64,000 nt of DNA from Nocardiopsis quinghaiensis (GTDB lineage Bacteria > Actinomycetota > Actinomycetes > Streptosporangiales > Streptosporangiaceae). The translations under genes were made by a program, and so were the position numbers. Under the pieces are notes generated by a model. It was given only the letters and a program-made list of their open reading frames with translations. It was not told the DNA's origin and searched no databases. Shown here piece after piece: positions 24,917 to 34,467 of this stretch (position 1 is the stretch's first letter; each line of letters begins with the position of its first letter). The stretch spans positions 1 through 64,000 of the forward strand of contig NZ_VWVU01000030.1 in the NCBI RefSeq assembly GCF_008638365.1. The letters run 5' to 3'.

Positions 24917-27847
24917 TTGTTCCCCTCCCTCGCACGACGGCTACGCATCGGCGCCACGGGCGCCGCCCTGGCGGTGACCGCGGCCACCGCCGGCGCCCTT
25001 CCCGCCGCCCCGGCCCTCGCCGACCCCGAACCCCCCGCCGACTACTGCGCTCCCGACGGATGCCACGACATCCTTCCCCCCGGCCAGAACGGCAGCGCCA
25101 CCCTCGTCGAGATCCTCGGACACCAGGTCTTCGGCACCCGGCCCCAGCACTCCTCCAGCCAGTTGGACATGTACGACGACCTCGTCCACCACTACGACGG
25201 CCTCACCGAGGAGGGGCTGGACGACTTCTTCCTCGACGCGAGCTTCGGCGTCGACCCCGGCGACGTGGGGCGCGAGTACCAGCCGCGCGAGGACGTCACC
25301 ATCACCCGTGACGCCGGCCACGGCATCCCGCACATCCGGGGCACCACACGCGAGGGCACCATGTTCGGCGCCGGGTACGCCGCCGCCGAGGACCGGCTCT
25401 TCCTCATGGACGTGCTGCGCCGGGTCGGCCGCGGCGAACTCACCTCCTTCGCGGGAGGCGCCGAGGGCAACCGGAGCCTGGAACAGGACCTGTGGCGCAA
25501 CGCCCCCTACACCGAGGAGGACAAGCAGGCGCAGATCGACCGGGTCGCCGCCAGCGGCGAGCGCGGCGAGCAGGCCCTCGCCGACGTCGACGCCTACCTG
25601 CGGGGTGTCAACACCTACGTCGAGCGGGCCGACCAGGGACGCTACTTCCCCGGCGAGTACGTCCTGACCGGGCACAAGGACTCCATCACCAACGCCGGGG
25701 AGATCGAACCCTTCACCGCCACCGACGTGGTCGGCATCGCCTCCATGGTCGGCGGCATCTTCGGCGGTGGCGGCGGCGGTGAGGTCCAGTCCGCCATCGT
25801 GCTCGCCAACTTCCAGGACCGCTACGGCGCCGAGAGGGGAGCCGAGCTCCACAGCGCCTGGCGGATGGAGAACGACCCCGAGGCCCTGGTCAGCGTCGGG
25901 GGCGAGTTCCCCTACAGCGGTACCCCCGACGACCCGGTCGGCGAGGCCCTGCCCGACCCCGGAACCGTCGAGCACTACGGCATCGTCCACGACGAGCACG
26001 GTTCCGCGCTCAGCGGTGGGACCGCCGGGACCCCCGCGCCGCTGGCGAGCACGGTGGAGGAATCCGGGGAGGGCGCCGGGGCCCCCACCGTCGAGGACCT
26101 GTCCCGGAAGCAGCAGAGGGAACTGGAGCGGATGGTCGAGAAGGGCGATCTGTCCGCGGCCGAGGGCGTGTTCGACGACGGTGTCCTGCCCGAGGGCTTC
26201 ATGGACCCTCGCGGCATGTCCAACGCCCTGCTGGTCTCGGGCGAGCACACCGAGAGCGGCGACCCCGTCGCCGTGATGGGTCCCCAGACCGGCTACTTCT
26301 CCCCGCAGCTGCTCATGCTCCAGGAACTCCAGGGTCCGGGGATCAGCGCGCGCGGCGCCTCCTTCGCGGGCGTGAGCTTCTACGTCCAGATGGGCCGCGG
26401 CGTCGACTACGCCTGGAGCGCCACATCGGCGGGCCAGGACGTCACCGACACCTTCGCGGTCGGGCTGTGCGAGACCGACGGCTCCGCACCCACCACCGCC
26501 TCGCGCGCCTACGTGGACGGCTCCGGGGCCTGCGTCCCCTTCGAGGAGCTGAGCGTCACCAACGAGTGGTCGCCCACGGTCGCCGACGGTACCGCCGCGG
26601 GCGGCTACACACTGACCTCCCTGCGCTCGGAGTTCGGCCTGGTGCACTCGTTCGCGACCGTGGACGGCGAGCCCGTGGCGTTCACGACGCTGCGCTCCAC
26701 CTACATGCGCGAGGTCGACTCCATCATCGGGTTCCAGCGCTTCAACGACCCCGACGAGATCACCTCCGCGGAGACCTTCACGGAGGCGGCCGAGGACATC
26801 GGCTACGCCTTCAACTGGCACTACGTCGACGACGAGGACATCGCCTTCGTCAACTCCGGCGCCAACCCCGTCCGCGTCGAGGGGACCAACCCCAACCTGC
26901 CCATCGACGCCTACTCCGGCTCGGGCTGGTCCGGCTGGGACCCCGGGACCAACAGTGCCGACCAGCACCCGATGGAGGACCACCCGCAGGAGGTCAACCC
27001 GGACTACATCGTCAACTGGAACAACAAGCCCGCCCGGGGCTACACCTCGGGCTGGGCGACCGGATCGGTGCACCGAGGTGACCTGCTCGACGGCCGGGTG
27101 TCCTCGCTGGTCGCCGACGGGCACGAGTTCACGACCGCCAGCCTCACCCGGGTGATGATGGAGGCCGGCGCTGCCGACCTGCGCGCCCAGGAGGTCCTCC
27201 CGCTCCTGCTGGAGGTCATCGACACCGGGGCCGTGGACGATCCCGAGCTGGCCGCCGTCGTGGAGGAGCTGCGGCTCTGGCACGAGGCCGGCTCACTGCG
27301 CCGGGAGCCCTTCCGCGACGCGGGGTACTACTCCTACGCCGACGTCATCCGCACGCTGGACGCCTGGTGGCCGCTGCTGGTGCGGGCGCAGTTCGAGCCG
27401 GAGCTGGGAGAGGACCTCTACACCCAGCTCACCCGGGCCGTCCAGACCGACGAGTCCCCGTCGGGCGCCACCGGCGGAGGCGAACCCGGCAGCGTCAACC
27501 AGGGCCAGCCCCACCGGGGATCGGCGTTCCAGTACGGCTGGTGGTCGTACGTGGACAAGGACCTGCGTACCGTGCTCGGGCGGGACGTCGACGGGGCGCT
27601 GGGCGACACCTACTGCGGTGGCGGCGACCTGGACGCCTGCCGTACGGTTCTGTTGGACACCCTCGCCCAGGCCGCCGACACCCCTGCGGGGGAGGTCTAT
27701 CCCGGTGACGACCACTGTTCGGCGGGCGACCAGCTGTGCGCCGACACGGTGATCCACCAGGCGGTGGGCGGTATCGACATGTGGCCGATCGCCTGGCAGA
27801 ACCGGCCCACCTACCAGCTCGTCTACCAGTTCTCCGGCGGACGGTAG
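24917..27847 (+). CDS. Secreted penicillin-acylase-family hydrolase
   Basis: 976 aa, probably from TTG 24917 with AGGTGG upstream. A signal peptide is clear (RRLRIGATGAALAVTAATAG, cleavage after ALA). This Ntn-hydrolase family hydrolyses amides such as beta-lactam side chains, acylated lipopeptides or acyl-homoserine lactones, and matures by autocleavage exposing a Ser. The alpha part has GHGIPHIRGTTREGTMFGAG and AEDRLFLMDVLRR. The candidate nucleophile is Ser435 in RGMSNALLVSG; it is preceded by Met rather than the more common Gly. QTGYFSPQLL and a long beta part follow. It is exported, so the substrate is extracellular; which amide is unknown. Confidence 0.88.
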   Translation: MFPSLARRLRIGATGAALAVTAATAGALPAAPALADPEPPADYCAPDGCHDILPPGQNGSATLVEILGHQVFGTRPQHSSSQLDMYDDLVHHYDGLTEEGLDDFFLDASFGVDPGDVGREYQPREDVTITRDAGHGIPHIRGTTREGTMFGAGYAAAEDRLFLMDVLRRVGRGELTSFAGGAEGNRSLEQDLWRNAPYTEEDKQAQIDRVAASGERGEQALADVDAYLRGVNTYVERADQGRYFPGEYVLTGHKDSITNAGEIEPFTATDVVGIASMVGGIFGGGGGGEVQSAIVLANFQDRYGAERGAELHSAWRMENDPEALVSVGGEFPYSGTPDDPVGEALPDPGTVEHYGIVHDEHGSALSGGTAGTPAPLASTVEESGEGAGAPTVEDLSRKQQRELERMVEKGDLSAAEGVFDDGVLPEGFMDPRGMSNALLVSGEHTESGDPVAVMGPQTGYFSPQLLMLQELQGPGISARGASFAGVSFYVQMGRGVDYAWSATSAGQDVTDTFAVGLCETDGSAPTTASRAYVDGSGACVPFEELSVTNEWSPTVADGTAAGGYTLTSLRSEFGLVHSFATVDGEPVAFTTLRSTYMREVDSIIGFQRFNDPDEITSAETFTEAAEDIGYAFNWHYVDDEDIAFVNSGANPVRVEGTNPNLPIDAYSGSGWSGWDPGTNSADQHPMEDHPQEVNPDYIVNWNNKPARGYTSGWATGSVHRGDLLDGRVSSLVADGHEFTTASLTRVMMEAGAADLRAQEVLPLLLEVIDTGAVDDPELAAVVEELRLWHEAGSLRREPFRDAGYYSYADVIRTLDAWWPLLVRAQFEPELGEDLYTQLTRAVQTDESPSGATGGGEPGSVNQGQPHRGSAFQYGWWSYVDKDLRTVLGRDVDGALGDTYCGGGDLDACRTVLLDTLAQAADTPAGEVYPGDDHCSAGDQLCADTVIHQAVGGIDMWPIAWQNRPTYQLVYQFSGGR

Positions 27848-28009
27848 GACGAGCGGAGCGGACGCGGCTCGCGGCGGTCCTGAGCGGGTACCGCCGGGGG
27901 CCGCGTCCGTGCGTCACGGCTCGAGAACGCCGGCACGGATCACGTGCTTCGCCGGGGTTGTGTGGGTAGCGTAAGGGGTACCCGAACGCAGCGGGAGGGT
28001 CACACGGAT

Positions 28010-28450
28010 ATGGGCGCCTGGTTGGTCTGGCTCATCCTCGCCATCGGCCTGGGAATCGCCGAGGCACTCACACTCACCTTCGTACTCGGGCTCCTGGCCG
28101 TCGCGGCCCTGGTCGCCGCCCTCCTCGGAGCCATCGGAATGCCGGTGGCCGTGCAGATCATCGGTTTCACCGCCAGCGCGGCGGCCGGAATCTACCTCGT
28201 CCGACCGATCATGCAGCGACAGATGAGGGGCGGCCCCGAAACCAGGTCGGGCGCGGAGGCGCTCGTCGGGCGCTCCGCCGTCGTCCTGGAGGAGGTCGAC
28301 GGGGAAGGGGGAAGGATCAAGCTCTCCGGAGAGGAGTGGTCCGCACGCTGTATTGACGAAGACCTGGTGATCCCGGCGGGTACGCGCGTCGACGTCATGG
28401 AGATCGACGGAGCGACGGCCGTGGTCTACCCGCGGGAAGCACTGCCCTGA
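28010..28450 (+). CDS. NfeD-like membrane protein
   Basis: 146 aa, ATG with GGGAGGG upstream. Three hydrophobic segments at the N-terminus (WLVWLILAIGLGIAEALTL, FVLGLLAVAALVAALLGAIG, VQIIGFTASAAAGIYLVRP) are followed by a small OB-like domain (ALVGRSAVVLEEVDGEGG to VMEIDGATAVVYP). NfeD proteins pair with SPFH/band-7 proteins and stabilise membrane complexes. The band-7 partner begins 38 bases downstream, so the two form an operon. Confidence 0.88.
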   Translation: MGAWLVWLILAIGLGIAEALTLTFVLGLLAVAALVAALLGAIGMPVAVQIIGFTASAAAGIYLVRPIMQRQMRGGPETRSGAEALVGRSAVVLEEVDGEGGRIKLSGEEWSARCIDEDLVIPAGTRVDVMEIDGATAVVYPREALP

Positions 28451-28487
28451 ACCAGCCACCTCCCCACACCTAGGCCAGGTGCAGACC

Positions 28488-29573
28488 ATGGAACCAACCA
28501 TCGCCCTCATCATCCTCGCGGTCATAGTCGTCGCCGTCGCCCTGTCGGCGATCCGCATCGTCCCTCAGGCGAGGGCGTACAACATCGAGCGCTTCGGCCG
28601 GTACACGCGCACCCTCGGCCCCGGCCTGAACTTCCTCATCCCGGGTGTCGACCGGGTCAACACCAAGTTCGACCTCCGTGAGCAGGTCTTCACCTCGCGC
28701 CCGCAGCCGGTGATCACCGAGGACAACCTCGTCGTCAACATAGACACCGTCCTCTACTACCAGATCACCCAGCCCAGGGCCGCGGCCTACGAGGTCGCCA
28801 ACTACATCCAGGCCATCGACCAGCTCACCGTCACCACGCTGCGCAACGTCATCGGCTCCATGGACCTGGAGCGCACGCTCACCTCCCGCGAGGAGATCAA
28901 CACCCGGCTGCGCGGCGTCCTGGACGAGACCACCGGCAAGTGGGGGATCCGCATCAACCGGGTCGAGATCAAGGCCATCGACCCGCCGCCCACCATCAAG
29001 GAGGCGATGGAGAAGCAGATGCGGGCCGACCGCGACAAGCGCGCGGCCATCCTCCACGCCGAGGGTGAGCGCCAGTCCCGCATCCTCAAGGCCGAGGGCG
29101 CCCGCCAGCAGGCCATCCTGGAGGCCCAGGGCGACCAGCAGGCCGCGATCCTGCGCGCCGACGGTGAGGCCCAGGCGATCGAGCGCGTGTTCCAGGCCGT
29201 GCACACCAACAACGCCGACGCCAAACTGCTCGCCTACAAGTACCTGGAGACCCTGCCGAGCCTCGCGCAGGGCGAGGGCAACACCTTCTGGGTGATCCCG
29301 GGCGAGCTCACCGAGGCCGTCAAGAACGTCAGCCACGCCTTCTCCGGGGACGTTCCCCAGCAGGCGGAGACGCCCTCCACGGAGAAGGAGGGCCGGGCGG
29401 CCCCGAGCGGCCCGGCGCAGATCGGCGGCCCCGACCCCGCCCAGTCCTCCTCCGCCCAGGCCGCCGCGGACGCCGCCGAGGCCGCCGAGCGGGCGGTCGC
29501 CGACGCGCGCGACGACGTCCGCAGGGCCGGAGCGAAGATGGGCACGGCAGCGGAGCCCCGCGAGGAGAGGTAG
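28488..29573 (+). CDS. SPFH/band-7 (stomatin-like) membrane protein
   Basis: 361 aa from ATG 28488 (a GTG three codons earlier is possible). It has one N-terminal membrane helix (IALIILAVIVVAVALSAI), the SPFH domain (VPQARAYNIERFGRYTRTLG, DREQ-type region, TLRNVIGSMDLERTLTSRE), then an Ala/Glu-rich coiled coil (AILHAEGERQSRILKAEGAR) and FWVIPGELTEAV. The C-terminal about 75 residues are disordered and Ala/Pro-rich. Such proteins form ring-like scaffolds that organise membrane proteases and lipid domains, with NfeD as partner. Confidence 0.9.
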   Translation: MEPTIALIILAVIVVAVALSAIRIVPQARAYNIERFGRYTRTLGPGLNFLIPGVDRVNTKFDLREQVFTSRPQPVITEDNLVVNIDTVLYYQITQPRAAAYEVANYIQAIDQLTVTTLRNVIGSMDLERTLTSREEINTRLRGVLDETTGKWGIRINRVEIKAIDPPPTIKEAMEKQMRADRDKRAAILHAEGERQSRILKAEGARQQAILEAQGDQQAAILRADGEAQAIERVFQAVHTNNADAKLLAYKYLETLPSLAQGEGNTFWVIPGELTEAVKNVSHAFSGDVPQQAETPSTEKEGRAAPSGPAQIGGPDPAQSSSAQAAADAAEAAERAVADARDDVRRAGAKMGTAAEPREER

Positions 29574-29588
29574 CCCTCCGAGGACGAC

Positions 29589-29612
29589 GGGGGAGGGCGG
29601 GCGCCCTCCCCC
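29589..29612. terminator. GC hairpin between convergent genes
   Basis: GGGGGAGGGCG pairs with CGCCCTCCCCC across a very short loop, just after the band-7 stop and before the end of the oxidoreductase gene. A bidirectional terminator fits. Confidence 0.55.
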
Positions 29613-29637
29613 GGGCCGTGTCCGGGTGGACCCGGGC

Positions 29638-30603
29638 TCAGACCAGCAGCAGCTTGCCTGTGGTCCTGCGCGAGGCCAGGTCGCTCTGGGCGCGTCCGGC
29701 TTCGGACAGCGGGTAGCGGCCGCCGATCCGCACGTCCAGGCGGCCCGCCTCCACCAGCGCGAACAGGTCGCGGGCCCGGCCCAGCAGCTCCTCGCGGTCG
29801 GCCACGAAGTAGGCCAGCGAGGGCCGGGTGAGGTACACGGAACCGGCGGAGTTGAGCCGCTGCGGGTCCACCGGGGCCACCTCGCCGGAGGACTGCCCGA
29901 ACAGGGCCAGCACACCGCGCGGGCGCAGCGAGGCCAGGCTGGCGTCGAAGGTGTCCCTGCCCACGCCGTCGTAGACCGCGGCGACGCCCTCGCCGCCGGT
30001 GAGGTCGCGCACCGCCTCGGCGACGGGGGTCTCGGTGTAGCGGACGACCTCGTCCGCGCCCGCCCCGCGCGCGATCCGCTCCTTCTCCTCGGTGGAGACG
30101 GTGCCGATGACGCGCGCGCCGCGCTCCTTGGCCAGCTGTGTGACCAGCAGTCCGGTGCCGCCCGCCGCCGCGTGCACCAGCACGGTGTCGCCCTCGGAGA
30201 CCGGGTACACCGAGCGGACGAGGTAGTGGGCGGTCATGCCCTGCAGGAGCAGGGCGGCGGCCTGTTCACCGGGGACCGCGTCCGGGACGGGGACGACCAG
30301 GGAGGCCCTGACCACGGCCCGGTCGGCATAGGCGCCGGGGGCCATCGCCCAGCCGACCCGCTGCCCGGCGGACAGGCCGGTGACGCCGTCGCCGACGGCG
30401 GCGACCACACCGGCGGCCTCCATCCCGGGGACGTAGGGGAGCGGGACGTCGTACAGGCCGCTGCGCTGGTAGATGTCGATGAAGTTGACCCCGCGGGCCT
30501 CCACGTCGACCAGGACCTCGCCGGGGCCGGGCACGGGGTCGTCCGTATCGGTCAGCCGCAGTACCTCGGGTCCGCCGGTCTCCTCGATCACGATGGCGCG
30601 CAT
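29638..30603 (-). CDS. Quinone oxidoreductase, zinc-independent MDR family
   Basis: 321 aa from ATG 30603, with AAGGAG upstream; a longer in-frame start adds an unlikely N-terminus. GroES-like N-terminal part (MRAIVIEETGGPEVLR, GVNFIDIYQRSGLY, PYVPGMEAAGVV) is followed by a Rossmann domain (VLVHAAAGGTGLLVTQLAK for NADPH). The zinc-ligand residues of alcohol dehydrogenases are absent, as in QOR-type enzymes. It should reduce quinones with NADPH in the cytoplasm. Confidence 0.9.
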   Translation of the reverse strand: MRAIVIEETGGPEVLRLTDTDDPVPGPGEVLVDVEARGVNFIDIYQRSGLYDVPLPYVPGMEAAGVVAAVGDGVTGLSAGQRVGWAMAPGAYADRAVVRASLVVPVPDAVPGEQAAALLLQGMTAHYLVRSVYPVSEGDTVLVHAAAGGTGLLVTQLAKERGARVIGTVSTEEKERIARGAGADEVVRYTETPVAEAVRDLTGGEGVAAVYDGVGRDTFDASLASLRPRGVLALFGQSSGEVAPVDPQRLNSAGSVYLTRPSLAYFVADREELLGRARDLFALVEAGRLDVRIGGRYPLSEAGRAQSDLASRRTTGKLLLV

Positions 30604-30684
30604 GGGTCCACTGCTCCTTCCGGGTCCGTTTCCGGCATCATGCCAGTCCGGCTCCGGGTCCGCCATGGTGGTCGGGTCCTCTCC

Positions 30685-32922
30685 CTACCCCTCGTCCTCC
30701 TCGAGGATCTCGTGGAGTTCGAAGCCGGTGAAGAACGCCCCGAGCGGATCGTTGCCCCATCCCTGGCGGGTCAGGAGGCCGACCCGGCGGCGGTCCTCCG
30801 CCTCCTCGGCGTCATCGGGGAGGGGTTCCGCGTCCACCGTGGTCAGGACGTGTTCCTCGTTGACCCACATGGACAGCTCCATGGTGTCCGCGGTCTCGTC
30901 GAAGCGGCAGGCCATCGTGACGGTGTTGGTGGGGACCGCGTTGACGTCGAAGTCGTACGGGTCGTCGCGGGGCTCGTAGCCGTACTCGGCGCGCACCGAC
31001 TCGTCGAAGAGCGGGTAGGGGGTGTAGCCGGGTACGTCGGTGGCCTCCTGGAGGACCTCGTCGCCCTCCGTCTCACTCATCCGGCGGATCTCCGCGCCCT
31101 CGCCGTCGTAGCGCAGCAGGGCCTCGTACCGGCTGAGGCCGTCCTCACCGTCGTTGTCCCAGCAGCGCACACCGAACCAGGCCTGTTCGGGCCCCTCGAC
31201 CACGTACGCGGTGGTGCTGACCAGGACGCTCGGGGGCAGTACCTCCTCCCGCTCCAGGCCCACGACCTCGCCGCGGCTGGGCTGGCGCTGGGGGTCGAGC
31301 TGGAGCAGGATGCCGCGTTTCTCGGCCCAGTAGCCGTCGGACTGCCCGTGCTCGAAGGTGGTGCTGACCCAGCCGGGGTCGGAACTGAAGTCGGGGGTGT
31401 AGTGGGAGACGGTGTTCTCCGGGATCGCCTCCGTGCGGTCGAGCATGGCCACGGCGCCGACGGCGGCCACCAGGAGCACCGCGCCCGCGGTCGCGCCGAT
31501 CACCGCCGTCCGCCCGCGTCCGCGCCTGGACGGTGTGCCGTCGGGTTGGCCCGGACCACCGGGAGCACCCGGGCCACCCGGGCCACCCGGGCCTGAGTAC
31601 AGGCCGAGGGCGGGCTGGCCCTGCGGCGGGGACACGTAGCCGCCGTGCGCCTGGTGGGCCGGGGGGAGGTGCCCGCCGGAGGGGCCGTAGTGGCCGGGGG
31701 GCTGCTGCCCCTGGGGCGGGTACCCGCCGTACCGCGTTCCCCGCTGGGGGCCGGAGGGCGGGAATCCCTGGTGACCGGGCTGCTCCACTCCGGTCTGCTG
31801 GGCCGTGGGGGGCGGCGGGCCCGCCTGCCGGTCCCCGGCGGGCGGGCCGTACGGGGAGTGCGGCGTGTGCTGTGGCCGGGCGGTCTGGCCACCGGGCGGT
31901 GTCCCCGCGTCCCGCTCGGCGCCGTTCTCCTGCTGCGGCATGCCCGTCCGCCGCGGTCCGCCCGTCGCCTGGGAGCCGGATTCCCCGACCTGCTCCCCGG
32001 TGCTCCGCGGGGGCTGGCCGGGGACCGGGTCGCTGCTCGGCGGGGCCCACGAGGTGCTGATGGTGTGGCTCACCTCCGCCTCCTCCGGATCGTCCTGCCC
32101 GGTCAGCCGGGCCAGGATCTGCTTGGAGGTGGGGCGGTTCTCCGGGTTCTTGTCCAGGGCCGACTCGACCAGGTCGTACAGGCTCGGGTCCAGGCCGTCC
32201 AGACGGGGCGGTGCCGAGGAGATGTTGTGCAGCACGGCGGGCACCGTGGCGGCGTCGAAGGGGGCCGATCCGGTATTGGCGAACGCCACCAGGCAGCCCC
32301 ACGCGAAGATGTCGGCGGCCGCGGTGGCCTGCTGGCCCAGGATCAGCTCCGGTGCCATGTAGGAGGGCGTCCCCATGAGCTGACTGGAACGGGTGACCGC
32401 GCCGTCGGATCCGTCCAGGGCACGGGCGATGCCGAAGTCGATGACCTTCGGCCCGACCGGTGACAGCAGCACGTTCGCGGGCTTGAGGTCGCGGTGGATC
32501 ACCCCGGACCCGTGGATGGCGGTGAGCGCCGCGGCCACCCCCATGGCCAGGCCGTCCAGGGTGCCGCCCGCCATCACGCCGTCCGCGCGGACGGCCTCGT
32601 CCAGGTTCGGACCCGGCACGTACTCCGAGACGATGAAGAGGAGGTCGCCCTCCAGGTGCGCGTCGATCACTCCGGCGGTGGAGAAGCGGGCCACGCGGCG
32701 GGCCGACTCGACCTCACGTGCGAAGCGGAGCCGGAAGGACTCGTCGTCGGCCAGGTCGGGGTGGATGAGTTTGACGGCGACGGGGCGGTCGGAGGCGTCC
32801 CTGGCGAGGTAGACGGTTCCCATTCCGCCACGTCCGAGACGGCTCACGATGCGGTAACCGTCGAGTTCGCGCGGATCCCCCGCGCGCAGGGGTTTGCCGC
32901 TCTGGTGCCCGTTCGACGTCAC
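30685..32922 (-). CDS. Membrane Ser/Thr protein kinase with extracellular domain
   Basis: 745 aa from GTG 32922, with GAGGGA seven bases upstream; a longer frame to 33312 is not supported. The N-terminal kinase domain (about 20-280) has the P-loop LGRGGMGTVY, the VAVK lysine, HRDLKPANVLL, and DFGIARAL, then GTPSYMAPE. A Gly/Pro/Gln-rich cytoplasmic linker of about 200 residues follows. A single membrane helix (AVIGATAGAVLLVAAVGAVAML) leads to a C-terminal domain of about 240 residues, without PASTA repeats, rich in acidic and aromatic residues. It probably senses an extracellular cue; the ligand is unknown. Confidence 0.9.
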   Translation of the reverse strand: MTSNGHQSGKPLRAGDPRELDGYRIVSRLGRGGMGTVYLARDASDRPVAVKLIHPDLADDESFRLRFAREVESARRVARFSTAGVIDAHLEGDLLFIVSEYVPGPNLDEAVRADGVMAGGTLDGLAMGVAAALTAIHGSGVIHRDLKPANVLLSPVGPKVIDFGIARALDGSDGAVTRSSQLMGTPSYMAPELILGQQATAAADIFAWGCLVAFANTGSAPFDAATVPAVLHNISSAPPRLDGLDPSLYDLVESALDKNPENRPTSKQILARLTGQDDPEEAEVSHTISTSWAPPSSDPVPGQPPRSTGEQVGESGSQATGGPRRTGMPQQENGAERDAGTPPGGQTARPQHTPHSPYGPPAGDRQAGPPPPTAQQTGVEQPGHQGFPPSGPQRGTRYGGYPPQGQQPPGHYGPSGGHLPPAHQAHGGYVSPPQGQPALGLYSGPGGPGGPGAPGGPGQPDGTPSRRGRGRTAVIGATAGAVLLVAAVGAVAMLDRTEAIPENTVSHYTPDFSSDPGWVSTTFEHGQSDGYWAEKRGILLQLDPQRQPSRGEVVGLEREEVLPPSVLVSTTAYVVEGPEQAWFGVRCWDNDGEDGLSRYEALLRYDGEGAEIRRMSETEGDEVLQEATDVPGYTPYPLFDESVRAEYGYEPRDDPYDFDVNAVPTNTVTMACRFDETADTMELSMWVNEEHVLTTVDAEPLPDDAEEAEDRRRVGLLTRQGWGNDPLGAFFTGFELHEILEEDEG

Positions 32923-33285
32923 AGTGGGGGTCCCTCGTATGAATCGTGGAGTTCGCGCCTGACAGCGTACCGATGTCGACACGCCTGCACGTTCTGGATT
33001 GGCTGGTCCCGCGGGTCCCCCGGAGGGTCCGGGGCCTGTGGGACGGGGGGTTCTTGGGGGTTCGCGGGGTGGCGCGAAAGGTGCGCCGGGGGTCGGTCCG
33101 GACGGATCTCGTGGGGAACAGTACGCCGATGGCCTGGACGTCGGAACCGGGGGGAACCGCCCGGCGCCTCCACCCGCGCCGAACACACGGGGTCCCCTCG
33201 TGGGCCCGTAGTCACATGAGGGGATGCGGTTCGGCCAGAAACAGTTCCACGGGAGCCCTGGTTTCGCTAGGATCGGAACACACGT
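32923..33285. other. Divergent upstream region between kinase and DUF6504 gene
   Basis: No gene is supported in this stretch; ORFs through it lack ribosome binding sites. It holds the kinase promoter and the 5' region of the DUF6504 gene. An SOS-box-like site lies at its right end. Confidence 0.4.
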
Positions 33286-33301
33286 TCGAACACCTGTTCG
33301 C
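33286..33301 (+). promoter_or_regulatory. LexA-type SOS box upstream of DUF6504 gene
   Basis: TCGAACACCTGTTCGC differs from the actinobacterial SOS box TCGAAC-N4-GTTCGA only in its last base. It lies about 59 bases before the DUF6504 start, in promoter position. Confidence 0.65.
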
Positions 33302-33359
33302 GTCTTCCCCACGGGTGGGTGCCCCGGTGGCGTGTGCCGAGACTGTCAGGAGGCGGATG

Positions 33360-33647
33360 ATGCTGAGGGGAAGTGCCGTGGGACGTCACTACGGGGCGGA
33401 GGTCACCGTTGTCGAGGATGACGGGCGCCCGACCCGGTTCACCTGGAACGGCAGGGTGTACGGGGTGCGCAGGATCCTCGACCACTGGGTCACCCTGCGC
33501 ATGGACTGGACTCCCGCGCGCGAGTCCCAGGTGCCCGAGCGCAGGCACTGGAGGGTGGAGGCCGGCACGGCGCAGTCGCAGGGGGTGTACGAACTGCGCC
33601 ACGACACCTCGACCGGCGGGTGGCTGCTCTCCCGGGTGTGGGGTTAG
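33360..33647 (+). CDS. DUF6504 family protein, probably DNA-damage inducible
   Basis: 95 aa from ATG 33360 (another ATG just before), with AGGAGG about six bases upstream. The core reads VGRHYGAEVTVVEDDGRPTRFTWNG-like and RVYGVRRILDHWVTLRMDW in separate strands, then ELRHDTSTGGWLLSRVW, matching DUF6504. Such proteins are often encoded near translesion polymerase or LexA-regulated genes in actinomycetes. The near-perfect SOS box upstream supports damage control. Biochemical function is unknown. Confidence 0.82.
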   Translation: MLRGSAVGRHYGAEVTVVEDDGRPTRFTWNGRVYGVRRILDHWVTLRMDWTPARESQVPERRHWRVEAGTAQSQGVYELRHDTSTGGWLLSRVWG

Positions 33648-33734
33648 GGAGGCACCCCTCGAACACGCCCTGCGCACCGCGGCGGAGGACCGGGGAAGCG
33701 GTGGAGCGGGACCACCGGCCGCATGGCCGCGGGA

Positions 33735-34310
33735 TCAGAGCAGGTCGGCGGGCAGGAGGCCGTACACGGCCAGGTCGGCGCGGCCCTCGTGCAGCGGCAT
33801 CGCGCTGCGCTCCACACCCTCGAAGCTGAGCCCGGACCGCTCCGCCACCCGGCGCGAGCCGCTGTTGTCGGTGGCCGCCTTGATCTCCACCCGCTGGAAG
33901 CCCTGGCCGATCGCCCAGCGCGAGACGGCCACGGTCGCCTCGGTCGCGTACCCGCGGCCGCGGCCCCAGGGCGAGACCCAGTAACCGATCTCGGTGGTCA
34001 TCGCGGTCCACAGGGTGCGCACCAGGCCTATCGAGCCCACCAGTCGCCCGGTCTCGTGCTCCACCATGGCCCACTGCTGTCCCTCGCCGCCGGTACGCAT
34101 GCCAGGGGCCACCTCGCGGCACCACGCCTCGGCGTCCTCACGGGTGTAGGGCACGCCGGGGCTGGGGATGGGGATCCACCTCTGGAGCTCCGGATCGGTG
34201 CAGGAGGTGTACACGTCGTCGATATCGTCCTCGACGAACGCGCGCAGCCGCAGGTGCTCGGTCTTCAGGATCACGGACGGCAGGATCGGTCTGCCCTGGG
34301 TGGTGGTCAC
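33735..34310 (-). CDS. GNAT-family N-acetyltransferase (RimJ/RimL type)
   Basis: 191 aa from GTG 34310, with GGGAGAG upstream. It begins LKTEHLRLRAFVEDDIDDVY, the usual RimJ/RimL opening, and has the acetyl-CoA loop GYWVSPWGRGRGYATEA, then VEIKAATDNSGSRRVAERSG. It acetylates an amine, perhaps a protein N-terminus or a small molecule; the substrate is not evident. It is convergent with the DUF6504 gene. Confidence 0.87.
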   Translation of the reverse strand: MTTTQGRPILPSVILKTEHLRLRAFVEDDIDDVYTSCTDPELQRWIPIPSPGVPYTREDAEAWCREVAPGMRTGGEGQQWAMVEHETGRLVGSIGLVRTLWTAMTTEIGYWVSPWGRGRGYATEATVAVSRWAIGQGFQRVEIKAATDNSGSRRVAERSGLSFEGVERSAMPLHEGRADLAVYGLLPADLL

Positions 34311-34467
34311 GCTGGCGTCTCTCCCATCGGTTCGGGGTGCGCTCACGATACGCGCCGTTCCGAGGGGCCGACACCTGTTCTCCACCCTTCCCGGGGCAGG
34401 GGAGACCAAGGCCACGACACCGCCTCCGGGAACCCGTCCGCGAACCCCGGCGCCGCCCGGCGGTACC

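Noticed and set aside
24941-27283. 780-codon minus-strand open frame
   Set aside because: It is antisense to the penicillin-acylase-like gene and has low-complexity composition without motifs.
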